From JAHEDT01 sp963825615 (lineage in GTDB: Bacteria; Desulfobacterota; Desulfuromonadia; Desulfuromonadales; BM103), in assembly GCA_963825615.1 (NCBI GenBank), contig CAWGTV010000003.1, forward strand, positions 124,001 to 188,000: a stretch of 64,000 nt of DNA. Direction: 5' to 3'. The notes under the pieces were generated by a model. It was not told the origin of the DNA. It made no database searches and was given only the letters and a program-made list of their open reading frames with translations. Below, piece by piece: positions 49,437 through 58,331 of this stretch. Position numbers and translations under genes: made by a program. Each line of letters starts with the position of its first letter. The stretch's first letter is position 1.

Positions 49437-51704
49437 ATGTCAAAACGTCAGGAAGCGCTCGATTACCATTCAATGGGGCGCAAAGGTAAAATTGAGGTCA
49501 TCACCACCAAACCATGTGCAACGAGCAGGGACCTCGCTCTCGCTTACAGCCCGGGGGTTGCTGAACCCTGCTTGGAAATCGAAAAGAACCCGGATGACGC
49601 CTACAAATATACGGCAAAAGGGAACCTGGTAGCCGTCGTATCGAACGGCACGGCGGTCCTCGGCCTCGGCGATATCGGCGCCCTGGCCGGCAAGCCGGTC
49701 ATGGAAGGGAAAGGCGTTTTGTTCAAGAGCTTCGCTGATGTCGATGTATTCGACATCGAGCTCAACACCAAGGACTCCGATGAAATCATTCGTACCGTCA
49801 AGCTGCTTGAACCGACTTTCGGCGGCATCAACCTTGAAGACATCAAGGGGCCCGAGTGTTTCTATATCGAGGAAGAGCTGAAGAAGATCATGAACATCCC
49901 GGTCTTCCACGATGACCAGCACGGCACGGCCATCATCTCTGCCGCCGGCATGATCAACGCCCTCGAACTGACCGGAAAGAATATTTACGACGCCAAGATC
50001 GTCGTCAACGGTGCCGGTGCGGCAGGGATAGCCTGCGCCAACCTCGCCATCACCATGGGTATTGATAAGAACAATGTCATCCTCTGCGACACCAAGGGCG
50101 TTATCTACAAGGGCCGCACTGAAGGGATGAACGACTACAAGGAGCGCCTGGCCGCCGAGACCGAAGCACGTACTCTTGAAGACGCCATGGTGGATGCCGA
50201 CATCTTCTTCGGCGTCTCCGCGAAAGGGGCTCTAACGGCCGAGATGCTACGTTCCATGGCCAAGGACCCGATCGTTTTCGCCATGGCCAACCCCGACCCT
50301 GAAATCACTCCACCGGAGGCCAAGGCCGTCCGTGACGACGTTATTATCGGTACCGGCCGTTCTGACTACAACAACCAGGTCAACAACGTCCTGTGCTTCC
50401 CCTTCCTGTTCCGCGGTGCACTGGATACGCACGCCAGCGCAATCAACGACGAAATGAAGTTGGCAGCGGTCAAAGCCCTTGCCGAATTGGCGAAAGAGGA
50501 TGTCCCCGATTCAGTTCGTAAGGCCTATGGCGGAGAGGTGATCAAGTTCGGTCGCGAATATATCATTCCCAAGCCATTCGATCCGCGCGTCCTGCTGCAC
50601 GTTGCCCCGGCTGTAGCACAGGCGGCCATGGACAGCGGCGTTGCCCGCCGACCGATCGCCGACATGGCCAAGTACAAAGAGCAGCTAGAAGCGCTGCAAG
50701 GCCGTTCCAAATCGATCATGCGCAACCTGATCAACAAGGCAAAAACCTGTCCGAAACGGATTGTCTTCCCCGAAGGAGAAGAGGAAAAGATTCTGCGCGC
50801 CAGCCAGATACTGGTCGACGAAGGGATCGCCAAGCCGATCCTGCTCGGTGACGAGGCAGAGATCAGGGCCAATGCGGCCACGTTGAATGTCGACCTGAGC
50901 GGAATGACCATCATCGACCCGAACAAGAGCGACATCGTCGAGAGCTACACCACGGAATTCTTCACCATGCGCCAACGCAAGGGCGTGACCCTCGCCGAAG
51001 CACGCCGCACCATGCGCAAGAGCCGCAACCACTTCGGTTCGATGATGGTACTCAAGGGCGATGCCGACACCCTCCTTTCGGGGATCAACCATCACTACCC
51101 GGAAACCATCCGCCCGGCCCTCGAGGTGATTGGCAAGCGCGAAGGACTGTCCAAGGTTCACGGCATGTACATGATGGTCACCAAGAAGGAAGCTGTCTTT
51201 TTTGCCGACACGACTGTGGACATTGAACCGACCCCTGAAGAGCTGGCAGAAACAGCTATATTGACGGCACACAAAGCCAGACAGTTCGATTTTGAGCCGA
51301 AGGTTGCAATGCTTTCATTTTCCAACTTTGGCAGCGCGGAGCACCCGCTGACCGTCAAGGTCAAACGCGCAACCGCATTGGTCAAAGCCCAGGCTCCCGA
51401 CCTTATCGTCGATGGCGAAATCCAGGCGAACGTCGCCCTCGACCCGGAGTTGGTAGAAAAGCAATACCCCTTCTCCAAACTCAAGGGAGATGCCAACGTC
51501 TTCATCTTCCCGGACCTGCAGTCCGGTAATATTGCCTACAAGCTGCTGCACAAACTTGGTGGCGCAGAGCAGATCGGCCCGATCCTCATGGGGATGAAAA
51601 AACCGGTGCACGTCCTGCAACGTGGTGATGCTGTTGCCGACATCGTCAACATGTCAGCAGTCGCGGTTGTCGACGCCCAGGAATATGCCGTCAGCCACAA
51701 TTAA
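49437..51704 (+). CDS. maeB: NADP-type malic enzyme fused to phosphotransacetylase-like domain
   Basis: 755 residues, the length of MaeB. Residues 1-425 are the malic enzyme: Tyr in ALAYSPGVAEPC, LEDIKGPECF, VFHDDQHGTA and the Rossmann motif VVNGAGAAGIACANL. Residues 430-755 resemble phosphotransacetylase (KRIVFPEGEEEKILRASQIL and YPFSKLKGDANVFIFPDLQS), a domain that binds acetyl-CoA as a regulator and is usually inactive. It converts malate to pyruvate. A 25-nt leader with GGGAGGACA precedes the ATG. Confidence 0.96.
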   Translation: MSKRQEALDYHSMGRKGKIEVITTKPCATSRDLALAYSPGVAEPCLEIEKNPDDAYKYTAKGNLVAVVSNGTAVLGLGDIGALAGKPVMEGKGVLFKSFADVDVFDIELNTKDSDEIIRTVKLLEPTFGGINLEDIKGPECFYIEEELKKIMNIPVFHDDQHGTAIISAAGMINALELTGKNIYDAKIVVNGAGAAGIACANLAITMGIDKNNVILCDTKGVIYKGRTEGMNDYKERLAAETEARTLEDAMVDADIFFGVSAKGALTAEMLRSMAKDPIVFAMANPDPEITPPEAKAVRDDVIIGTGRSDYNNQVNNVLCFPFLFRGALDTHASAINDEMKLAAVKALAELAKEDVPDSVRKAYGGEVIKFGREYIIPKPFDPRVLLHVAPAVAQAAMDSGVARRPIADMAKYKEQLEALQGRSKSIMRNLINKAKTCPKRIVFPEGEEEKILRASQILVDEGIAKPILLGDEAEIRANAATLNVDLSGMTIIDPNKSDIVESYTTEFFTMRQRKGVTLAEARRTMRKSRNHFGSMMVLKGDADTLLSGINHHYPETIRPALEVIGKREGLSKVHGMYMMVTKKEAVFFADTTVDIEPTPEELAETAILTAHKARQFDFEPKVAMLSFSNFGSAEHPLTVKVKRATALVKAQAPDLIVDGEIQANVALDPELVEKQYPFSKLKGDANVFIFPDLQSGNIAYKLLHKLGGAEQIGPILMGMKKPVHVLQRGDAVADIVNMSAVAVVDAQEYAVSHN

Positions 51705-51728
51705 CGTCACACCTGGCACGTAGCATAC

Positions 51729-51760
51729 AAAGGGCCTCCCCAGCGGGGAGGCCCTTTGTG
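51729..51760 (+). terminator. intrinsic terminator after the malic enzyme gene
   Basis: AAAGGGCCTCCCC (51729-51741) and GGGGAGGCCCTTT (51745-51757) form a 13-bp stem; the loop AGC is tight, so the end pairs may open. The T-tract is short. Confidence 0.85.
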
Positions 51761-51883
51761 CATATATTAGCAGCGTTTTTTTACACACTTGGCACCACGC
51801 GCCACGAACATCATTTGTCCTTCCCTGGGAGAGCATCTCCTGCTAAAATGCCGGCCCACCAAACTAGTTAAGGAAGTGAGCAG

Positions 51884-53272
51884 ATGAAATATCAAAGCAC
51901 CCGTGGGCAGATCCAGGATATTCCATTCAAACAGGCCGTTATGATGGGGCTGGCAGAAGATGGAGGGTTGCTGCTGCCTGAGACCATTCCACGCCTCACC
52001 CCGGGCGATCTTGAGGCACTGAGCAAGCTGGCTTACCCTGAGCTCGCCTTCCATGTCATGAGCTATTTTATCGAGGACATCCCTTCCGCAGCCCTGAAGG
52101 ACATGATCGACCGTTCCTATGCCAGCTTTAGCCACCGTGAGATCACTCCGGTTGTGCACCAGGACGGCCTGTTTATTCTGGAACTCTTTCATGGTCCCAC
52201 CCTCGCCTTCAAGGATGTTGCGCTGCAGTTTCTCGGCAATCTCTTTGAATATCTGCTTGCTGAATCCGGCGATCACATGAATATTCTCGGAGCCACCTCC
52301 GGGGATACGGGCAGCGCAGCCATTTACGGCGTGCGCGGCAAGAAAAACATCAACATCTTCATTCTTCATCCGCACAAGAAAGTCTCACTGGTGCAGGAAC
52401 TGCAGATGACCACGGTCACGGATACCAACGTCTTCAACCTGGCCATCAAAGGGACCTTCGATGACGGTCAGCAGATCGTCAAGGAGACCTTCGGTGACCT
52501 GGAATTTAAGAAAAAATACGCTCTTGGCGCCGTCAATTCGATCAACTGGGCCCGGGTCCTTGCCCAAGTGGTCTATTACTTTTACGCGTGGGGACAGGTC
52601 CGCAAACTGACCGGCGCCAACAAGGTTTATTTTTCTGTGCCGACCGGCAATTTCGGTGATATTTTCGCAGGCTACATTGCCATGAGGATGGGCCTGCCCA
52701 TCGAGAAACTGGTCCTTGCCACCAACGCCAACAACATCCTTGCGCGCTTCGTCAACACTGGCGACTATTCCATTGGCGATGTCCACCCGACCTTCTCACC
52801 CTCAATGGACATTCAGAATGCCAGCAACCTGGAACGCTACCTCTTTTATCTTTTCAAAGAAGATTCAGCGCATCTTGCAGCAGCCATGCAGGAGTTCGCC
52901 AACACAGGAAAACTCGCATTCAGCGATGAGCAGATCGCTGCCGTCGGCGAGGTCTTTTTGTCAGCCTCTGTCGATAACGAGCAGACCCTGGCGACGATTC
53001 GCGAGTTCCATGCAACTGCAGGTTATGTCCTTGATCCACATACAGCCACCGGGGTCAAGGCCGGCAAGGAACTGGCAGGCGGTGAATATCCGGTCATTTG
53101 CCTGGCCACGGCCCATCCGGCCAAGTTCCCGGAAGCCGTCAACCAGGCCATCGGCAAGGATCCTGACAGACCGGTGAGCTTGAACGGCCTTGAGGAGCGT
53201 GAGCGGCGCTGCGAAACCATCGAAGCAAAAACCGAAAAGGTCAAGGCGTATATCTCCGGGAATGCTTTGTAG
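51884..53272 (+). CDS. thrC: threonine synthase
   Basis: 462 residues, the longer proteobacterial type. PLP-binding Lys in FHGPTLAFKDVALQFLG, phosphate loop GATSGDTGSAA, and FSVPTGNFGDIFAGYIA. N-terminus MKYQSTRGQ and the conserved GLAEDGGLLLPE. It makes threonine from O-phosphohomoserine. GGAAGTGAG precedes the ATG. Ends against glnA with a shared terminator. Confidence 0.97.
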   Translation: MKYQSTRGQIQDIPFKQAVMMGLAEDGGLLLPETIPRLTPGDLEALSKLAYPELAFHVMSYFIEDIPSAALKDMIDRSYASFSHREITPVVHQDGLFILELFHGPTLAFKDVALQFLGNLFEYLLAESGDHMNILGATSGDTGSAAIYGVRGKKNINIFILHPHKKVSLVQELQMTTVTDTNVFNLAIKGTFDDGQQIVKETFGDLEFKKKYALGAVNSINWARVLAQVVYYFYAWGQVRKLTGANKVYFSVPTGNFGDIFAGYIAMRMGLPIEKLVLATNANNILARFVNTGDYSIGDVHPTFSPSMDIQNASNLERYLFYLFKEDSAHLAAAMQEFANTGKLAFSDEQIAAVGEVFLSASVDNEQTLATIREFHATAGYVLDPHTATGVKAGKELAGGEYPVICLATAHPAKFPEAVNQAIGKDPDRPVSLNGLEERERRCETIEAKTEKVKAYISGNAL

Positions 53273-53322
53273 CAACATTGCTTTAGAGAGAACTGCCAAT
53301 TCCGCAATCAGTGGATCAAAAT

Positions 53323-53356
53323 ACAAAAGCCCCCGGAACATTCCGGGGGCTTTTGT
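53323..53356. terminator. bidirectional terminator between thrC and glnA
   Basis: ACAAAAGCCCCCGGAA (53323-53338) pairs perfectly with 53341-53356. A- and T-runs lie on either side of the GC core, so it can stop transcription from both directions. Confidence 0.93.
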
Positions 53357-53381
53357 TGTCTGGCAAAGACTCTATTTTGAC

Positions 53382-54791
53382 TTAACAGTCGAAGTAAAGG
53401 GCGAATTCGACCGGAGTCGGACGCATACGCGTCACGTCGACTTCGGACTCACGCTTGTAGGAGAGCCACATATCGATCACGTCCTTGGTAAAGACGTCGC
53501 CTTTGAGCAGGAAGTCGTGATCGGCTTCCAGAGCGTCAAGAGCTTCGTTCAGGGTACCGGCGACACTCGGGATGTCTTTCAGTTCTTCTGGAGAAAGGCC
53601 GTAGATATCTTTGTCGAGCGGCTCGCCCGGATCGATCTTGTTTGCGATGCCATCGAGGCCCGCCATCAACTGGGCGGCAAAAGCAAGGTACCCGTTGCAG
53701 CTCGGGTCAGGCGTACGGTATTCAACGCGCTTCGACTTCGGGTTGTCGGTCACCGGGATACGCAGTGATGCGGAACGGTTACGGTTCGAGTAGGCCAGGT
53801 TGACTGGAGCTTCGTAGCCAGGGACCAGGCGCTTGTAAGAGTTGGTGGTCGGGTTGGTGAACGCACATAAGGCCTTGGCGTGTTTCATAATACCGCCGAT
53901 ATAGTACATGGCCGTTTTCGAAAGGCCGCCGTAGCCGTCGCCGGCAAAGAGGTTGACGCCGTCTTTCCAGATCGACTGGTGGCAGTGCATCCCGGAGCCG
54001 TTGTCACCGAAAATCGGCTTCGGCATGAAGGTCACGGTTTTGCCGTTCTGGATGGCGACGTTCTTGATGATGTACTTGAACCACTGCAGGGTGTCGCCCA
54101 TTTTGAGCAGCGAGTCGAAACGCATGTCGATTTCGCACTGGCCGCCGGTGGCAACTTCATGATGCACGGCTTCGATCGTCATGCCGACGCTCTGCAAGAC
54201 TTCGACCATCTCGTTGCGCAGATCGACCATGGAGTCGGTCGGAGCGCAAGGGAAGTAACCTTCCTTATGGCGTGGTTTGTAGCCGAGGTTCGGGAACTCT
54301 TCACGGCCGGTGTTCCAAGTGCCTTCGATCGAGTCGACCGAGTAGAAGGACTCATTGGCGCTGGACGCGTAGCGGACATCATCGAAGATGAAAAATTCCG
54401 GCTCAGGGCCAAAATAAGCGGCGTCAGCGATGCCGGTTGACTTGAGGTAGGCCTCCGCTTTCTGAGCGATGAAGCGCGGGTCGCGGGTATAGCCTTCCTT
54501 GGTGATCGGGTCGATGATGTTGCAGATCAGGCTGAGGGTCGGAATCTTGACGAAGGGGTCGATCTTGGCTGTGCTGGGATCAGGCATGATCAGCATGTCC
54601 GAGTTGTGTATCGGCTGCCAGCCGCGGATCGAGGAACCGTCGAAACCGATCCCTTCTTCGAAGGTATCCTCGCTGAATTCTCCGATCGGCGTGGCAAAAT
54701 GCTGCCAGATACCAACGAAGTCGAGAAATTTGTAATCGACCATCTTGCAATCGTTGTCTTTGGAAAACTTGACTACTTCTTGTGGGGTCAT
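53382..54791 (-). CDS. glnA: glutamine synthetase, type I
   Basis: 469 residues, as in GSI-beta. Motifs: DGSSIRGWQ, the metal loop YFGPEPEFFIFD, HHEVATGGQCEID, the ATP-site NGSGMHCHQS, and NRSASLRIP. The adenylylation Tyr is present in DKDIYGLSPEE, so the enzyme should be controlled by GlnE. Makes glutamine from glutamate and ammonia. It follows glnB by 59 bases, in one operon behind a sigma-54 promoter. Confidence 0.98.
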   Translation of the reverse strand: MTPQEVVKFSKDNDCKMVDYKFLDFVGIWQHFATPIGEFSEDTFEEGIGFDGSSIRGWQPIHNSDMLIMPDPSTAKIDPFVKIPTLSLICNIIDPITKEGYTRDPRFIAQKAEAYLKSTGIADAAYFGPEPEFFIFDDVRYASSANESFYSVDSIEGTWNTGREEFPNLGYKPRHKEGYFPCAPTDSMVDLRNEMVEVLQSVGMTIEAVHHEVATGGQCEIDMRFDSLLKMGDTLQWFKYIIKNVAIQNGKTVTFMPKPIFGDNGSGMHCHQSIWKDGVNLFAGDGYGGLSKTAMYYIGGIMKHAKALCAFTNPTTNSYKRLVPGYEAPVNLAYSNRNRSASLRIPVTDNPKSKRVEYRTPDPSCNGYLAFAAQLMAGLDGIANKIDPGEPLDKDIYGLSPEELKDIPSVAGTLNEALDALEADHDFLLKGDVFTKDVIDMWLSYKRESEVDVTRMRPTPVEFALYFDC

Positions 54792-54850
54792 CTTTTTCCT
54801 TCTCCTTTTGATGTCTTATTGATATCAACTAACTGGTACGACCATTGAGT

Positions 54851-55189
54851 TTAAAGGGCATCATCACCCGTTTCACCCGTACGAATCCGGACGACTTCAT
54901 CAACCTGGGTAACAAAAATTTTACCGTCACCGATACGACCGGTTTTGGCGGCTTCGCCGATCACCTCGACCACCTTGGCGGCCATCTCGTCGGAAACGAT
55001 AATTTCCATCTTGATCTTGGGGATAAAATCGACCACGTATTCAGCGCCACGGTACAATTCTGTGTGCCCCTTCTGACGGCCAAACCCTTTGACTTCACTG
55101 ACCGTTATCCCCTGGATGCCGACCTCATTCAAGGCTTCTTTGACCTCATCCAGTTTGAAGGGCTTAATGATGGCTTCGACTTTCCTCAT
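54851..55189 (-). CDS. glnB: nitrogen regulatory protein P-II
   Basis: 112 residues. MRKVEAIIKPFKLDEVKEAL at the N-terminus, T-loop GFGRQKGHTELYRGAEY with the uridylylation Tyr51, and B-loop region TGRIGDGKIFV. GlnB rather than GlnK is preferred because the neighbour is glnA, not amtB. It senses 2-oxoglutarate and ATP/ADP and controls GlnE and NtrB. GAGGAGC precedes the ATG. The leader has an inverted repeat (ACAGGAC at 55231-55237 and GTCCTGT at 55255-55261). Confidence 0.97.
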   Translation of the reverse strand: MRKVEAIIKPFKLDEVKEALNEVGIQGITVSEVKGFGRQKGHTELYRGAEYVVDFIPKIKMEIIVSDEMAAKVVEVIGEAAKTGRIGDGKIFVTQVDEVVRIRTGETGDDAL

Positions 55190-55268
55190 GATAGTGCTCC
55201 TCTGTCAATTTATTATCAGGTACCGTCTTTACAGGACAACGACTTATAGGCCACGTCCTGTGAACAAT

Positions 55269-55285
55269 AGCAAATTGCTTGCCTA
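55269..55285 (-). promoter_or_regulatory. sigma-54 promoter of glnBA
   Basis: Minus-strand TAGGCAAGCAATTTGCT matches TTGGCACGnnnnTTGCW at all but two positions, with 10 bases between GG and GC. The start would be near 55258, about 70 bases before glnB. Confidence 0.75.
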
Positions 55286-55444
55286 AATATGGGACTCCCC
55301 TGCAAACTCAGTTAACCCTTCAATTTACAGAGCTTTTCATGCCAAGCCTCGATCATGCTGATGTCATCAGTCTACACGAGGGGCGAATAGCGTGCACACA
55401 AAACTAGCAACGCCACACACGTTTGCCGACTTTTTGTGCGCAAA

Positions 55445-56041
55445 CTATATTGACGTCGGCAGATCCTGGTTCAACTGCTGCCAAAGATCAGGGAAAGTCG
55501 CCCCGGAACATAGCCCAAGGCCGGTCGGTCCATCTGCGAGATATCGGCAGGAAAATTCCTGCAGCATGCGCCATTCCTCTTCGAAGTTCGGCGTAAAGAT
55601 TTCCTGCCCCAAGGCAGCGTCGATTTCGGCATGAGACCAGAAACGCACTGCTGATATCTCCTTAGTGTCATGGATAATGTCACGAGCGTTTACAGTCAGA
55701 TAGGTTGCAATATTTTCCGATTCGACAAGGTTTCTGATCTTCGAATGATAGAGAAACGTAAGCGGCAGCCCCGAGAGGCCGAGTTCCTCAGCCATCTCTC
55801 TGTGGGCGGCAGCGATATACGACTCCCCTACTTCAAGATGTCCGCCTACGCTCGTATCCCATTTGCCAGGCTGGATATCTTTGAGAATCGAACGTTGCTG
55901 CAGCAGGAGTTCCCCGCGTGGGTTGAAGACCAGGACATGTACAGCGCGGTGAATCAGCCCTGGATTCCCGTGGCACATTGTTCTTGATGCCTGACCGATG
56001 ACAACATCATCATCGGACACTATATCAAACAATTCATCCAT
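55445..56041 (-). CDS. Nudix hydrolase (YfcD/IPP-isomerase-like)
   Basis: 198 residues. The Nudix box is GGHLEVGESYIAAAHREM followed by AEELGL, complete with its catalytic Glu residues. The N-terminus DELFDIVSDDDVVIGQASR and HVLVFNPRGELLLQQRS are typical of the YfcD-like group, related to isopentenyl-diphosphate isomerase. The substrate is unknown. It is the third gene upstream of glnA on this strand but has its own gap. Confidence 0.9.
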   Translation of the reverse strand: MDELFDIVSDDDVVIGQASRTMCHGNPGLIHRAVHVLVFNPRGELLLQQRSILKDIQPGKWDTSVGGHLEVGESYIAAAHREMAEELGLSGLPLTFLYHSKIRNLVESENIATYLTVNARDIIHDTKEISAVRFWSHAEIDAALGQEIFTPNFEEEWRMLQEFSCRYLADGPTGLGLCSGATFPDLWQQLNQDLPTSI

Positions 56042-56112
56042 GCCGACATTCCAAGACGTGACACAGCAGAGTTGCGTTCATGCACCGCAACGAGCACAAG
56101 TATATTCGCCTG

Positions 56113-56643
56113 CTAGCCCCTGTCAAAGAAAGGATTCTTGCCTTTCGCGGCGAGAGGGATGCCGTAGGCGATTTTCACATCCTTGCCCAGCAGGCCGAGT
56201 TCGACCGCAGCCTTCCCTGCTGTATACATGATCCGGTTATCAATGCGGAAATCAGCAGCCAGTGCGGCAGCAGAACCGACGGCGATGCCCAGGTCTCCGG
56301 TATTGAATGAGCAGGTGCCACCGGCATCAGTCATGGCATCACAATCGGTGAACCCGCAATACCCGCAGGCAGGGATCTTCAGCGGTTCCTTGCGGGTACC
56401 GATCAGCACAACGACCGGAGCATGTACGAGATTGTCTGCATCGCGAAGGAAAAACGAGACCCCGTCCCGCTCGCCGACGAGTTTCATCTGCTCCTGCAAA
56501 CGGGCCTTATCCTCCCCCGTAACCAACGCGGTCACCAGCAGGTCTTTGCCCTTGCCTTTCGGAGCAGTACGTGCAGCAACACAGAGTGCTTCAGCAGCTC
56601 GAATGAGCGCTGACGTCTCAATCGCATCATTCAATACCAGCAT
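56113..56643 (-). CDS. DUF2148 ferredoxin-like domain protein
   Basis: 176 residues from ATG 56643, set by GGAGG 6 bases before it; the ATG at 56670 is rejected. CGYCGFTDCDAMTDAGGTCSF is a cysteine cluster (CxxC, then two more Cys) that could hold an Fe-S cluster or zinc. The C-terminus has VGSAAALAADFRIDNRIMYT and KDVKIAYGIPLAAKGKNPFFD, the DUF2148 pattern seen in anaerobes. Cytoplasmic. Role unknown. Confidence 0.85.
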   Translation of the reverse strand: MLVLNDAIETSALIRAAEALCVAARTAPKGKGKDLLVTALVTGEDKARLQEQMKLVGERDGVSFFLRDADNLVHAPVVVLIGTRKEPLKIPACGYCGFTDCDAMTDAGGTCSFNTGDLGIAVGSAAALAADFRIDNRIMYTAGKAAVELGLLGKDVKIAYGIPLAAKGKNPFFDRG

Positions 56644-56852
56644 TGTCCACCTCCAGTTTCGAGTTGTCATTGGATTTCACAAGAAGGATAAAATATATGA
56701 TTCCAAAACGCCAGTTCAAGTGTTGTTTCCGAACATTGAACCATGAGAACTAGCTGTCAGCTCCCCCCTGTTTGAAAAATTTACCTTTTTCAACTGGACA
56801 CGATCATAAGCCGTCGTCAATATAACTTCATTTTACCCACCTGTGGAAATCT

Positions 56853-57300
56853 ATGTATCTTAAATTACAGGTCATCTTTCTTGTATTGTGTTTGACTCCA
56901 ACCATATCCCTGTAGGAGATCTTGTCCGTCATTTTTTCCGGTACTGAGATGCGTTCGGCACCGCATGCGATGGGGTCTGCTATTGTTGCAACCCCAACCA
57001 ATCTACTCCCCTTTGATCATCATCGAAAAGGGCCTGGATTGATACAAAGTCAAGGACGACCGCGGCCGTAGCGGTTGGGTGGATCGTTCTTTCCTGAGCA
57101 ATACACCGGGTATGGTGGTCACTGGTGACAACACCAATGTCAGACAAGGACCAGAAACAAATCACCCTGTCGTCTTTCAACTTTCCAAAGGGATGGCGGC
57201 AAAACTTCCGGGGAAACAGGACAAGTGGGGGCAGGTACAAGATGTTGAAGAAAGCGTGACGGGTGGGCCGACTTCTTGGCCTGGGGGACTGAGCAGAACC
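56853..57300 (+). pseudogene. decayed exported bacterial SH3-domain protein
   Basis: ATG 56853 starts a signal-like segment (MYLKLQVIFLVLCLTPTISL), then TAG, then EILSVIFSGTEMRSAPHAMG. One extra C in ACCCC (56991-56995) shifts the frame. It resumes QPIYSPLIIIEKGLD, then TGA at about 57050 where SH3 domains have Trp, then YKVKDDRGRSGWVDRSFL. A second SH3 unit reads TNVRQGPETNHPVVFQLSKG and KWGQVQDVE. A further lost base near 57250 comes before DGWADFLAWG. Two stop substitutions plus two indels make this a real pseudogene, not one read error. Confidence 0.75.
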
Positions 57301-57310
57301 TTGAACATGA

Positions 57311-57341
57311 CAGGCTGCAACCATATCTGCAGCCTGCTCTT
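57311..57341 (+). terminator. terminator-like hairpin after the SH3 pseudogene
   Basis: CAGGCTGCA (57311-57319) and TGCAGCCTG (57328-57336) form a 9-bp stem with an 8-base loop, then CTCTTTC. It probably ended the former SH3 gene. Confidence 0.55.
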
Positions 57342-57352
57342 TCAGGCCAACA

Positions 57353-58153
57353 TTAACGTTCATTCCTGTGCATGCGGGATGACCCATCAACCCTGCTGGC
57401 GATGAATTTGGTGTAGATATTTGTCAGCAGGTCATCCAATCGCTTGAGCGTCTCCTGAGCGATCTGCACCGGCACCTCTCCATAATATGCTTCCGCAATA
57501 CTACCGGCAATGCACGCCTGGGTATCACTGTCCCCTCCAAGAGAAACCGCATTGCGTATAGCATCCTCGAAATCAATCGAATCAAGAAACGCCGTAATGG
57601 CCTGCGGCACCGACGACTGGCAGGAGACTTCGTAAGTGTAATCAGGTCTGATGACATCGATAGAGGAAGAAAGATCATAGTTAAACTGCTTTTCCGTATA
57701 CTTCCTGATGCCCTCCTTGTCGGTCCCTGTGCGCGCCAGATAAATTGCAGCAGCAACTGCCTGGGCGCCCTTGATGCCCTCCGGATGGTTGTGGGTTATC
57801 TCCGCACTGTGTAGTGCTTCTGTGAGAACATCGTCCAGAGAGTCATAATACCAGGCGATCGGGCTGACTCGCATGGCTGAGCCATTGCCGTAGCTGCCAT
57901 AGGGGACCGGGTCAGGTGATTCGGCCCAGCGCCGGAAGCGCCGGCCATAACCGGCGGTGGGATAGGAGTGGAAATACTCGCGGTATTTGCACTGATAAGG
58001 GACATTATGCAGCAGGCTGTCCGCTACGGCGATGGTGTGAACCGTATCGTCGGTAAAAATGCTTTGGTGGTTGAATAATTCGAAGTTCTTGCTCTTGATC
58101 CCGGCATGTTCAAACCTCGAGCCGATAATGTCCCCGGCAATTGCACCAAGCAT
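57353..58153 (-). CDS. ADP-ribosylglycohydrolase family protein
   Basis: 266 residues from ATG 58153 (GGGGGA 6 bases upstream); the frame extends to 58237 without homology. MLGAIAGDIIGSRFE at the N-terminus, the metal motif IFTDDTVHTIA, YGNGSAMRVSPIAW and GGDSDTQACIAGSIAEAYYG are the magnesium-binding motifs of the family (PF03747). It removes ADP-ribose from proteins or nucleic acids. DraG (nitrogenase control) is a member, but the length and sequence do not point to it specifically. glnB is 2.7 kb away. Confidence 0.93.
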   Translation of the reverse strand: MLGAIAGDIIGSRFEHAGIKSKNFELFNHQSIFTDDTVHTIAVADSLLHNVPYQCKYREYFHSYPTAGYGRRFRRWAESPDPVPYGSYGNGSAMRVSPIAWYYDSLDDVLTEALHSAEITHNHPEGIKGAQAVAAAIYLARTGTDKEGIRKYTEKQFNYDLSSSIDVIRPDYTYEVSCQSSVPQAITAFLDSIDFEDAIRNAVSLGGDSDTQACIAGSIAEAYYGEVPVQIAQETLKRLDDLLTNIYTKFIASRVDGSSRMHRNER

Positions 58154-58331
58154 CAAGTCCCCCACAAAACCATGTCCGGGTAAAAAAATATGATCAATTA
58201 TACAAACAAGGGTTACGAACTCAACAGTAATGAACAAACATTTGCATCGTAAATAAATTACCTTCTCATGCTTAAAAAATTACTGGTCAAAGGGAAGTTG
58301 AGCCCGGAGGGGCAAGATAAGTGGTAAGAAA

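Noticed and set aside
57049..57053. In-frame TGA in the SH3 gene as a second selenocysteine codon
   Set aside because: SH3 domains have Trp at this place, no Cys-type redox motif surrounds it, and the gene has three other lesions.
57353..58153. DraG nitrogenase-reactivating enzyme linked to glnB
   Set aside because: The protein is a general ADP-ribosylglycohydrolase, shorter than DraG, and no draT or nif gene is in the window.
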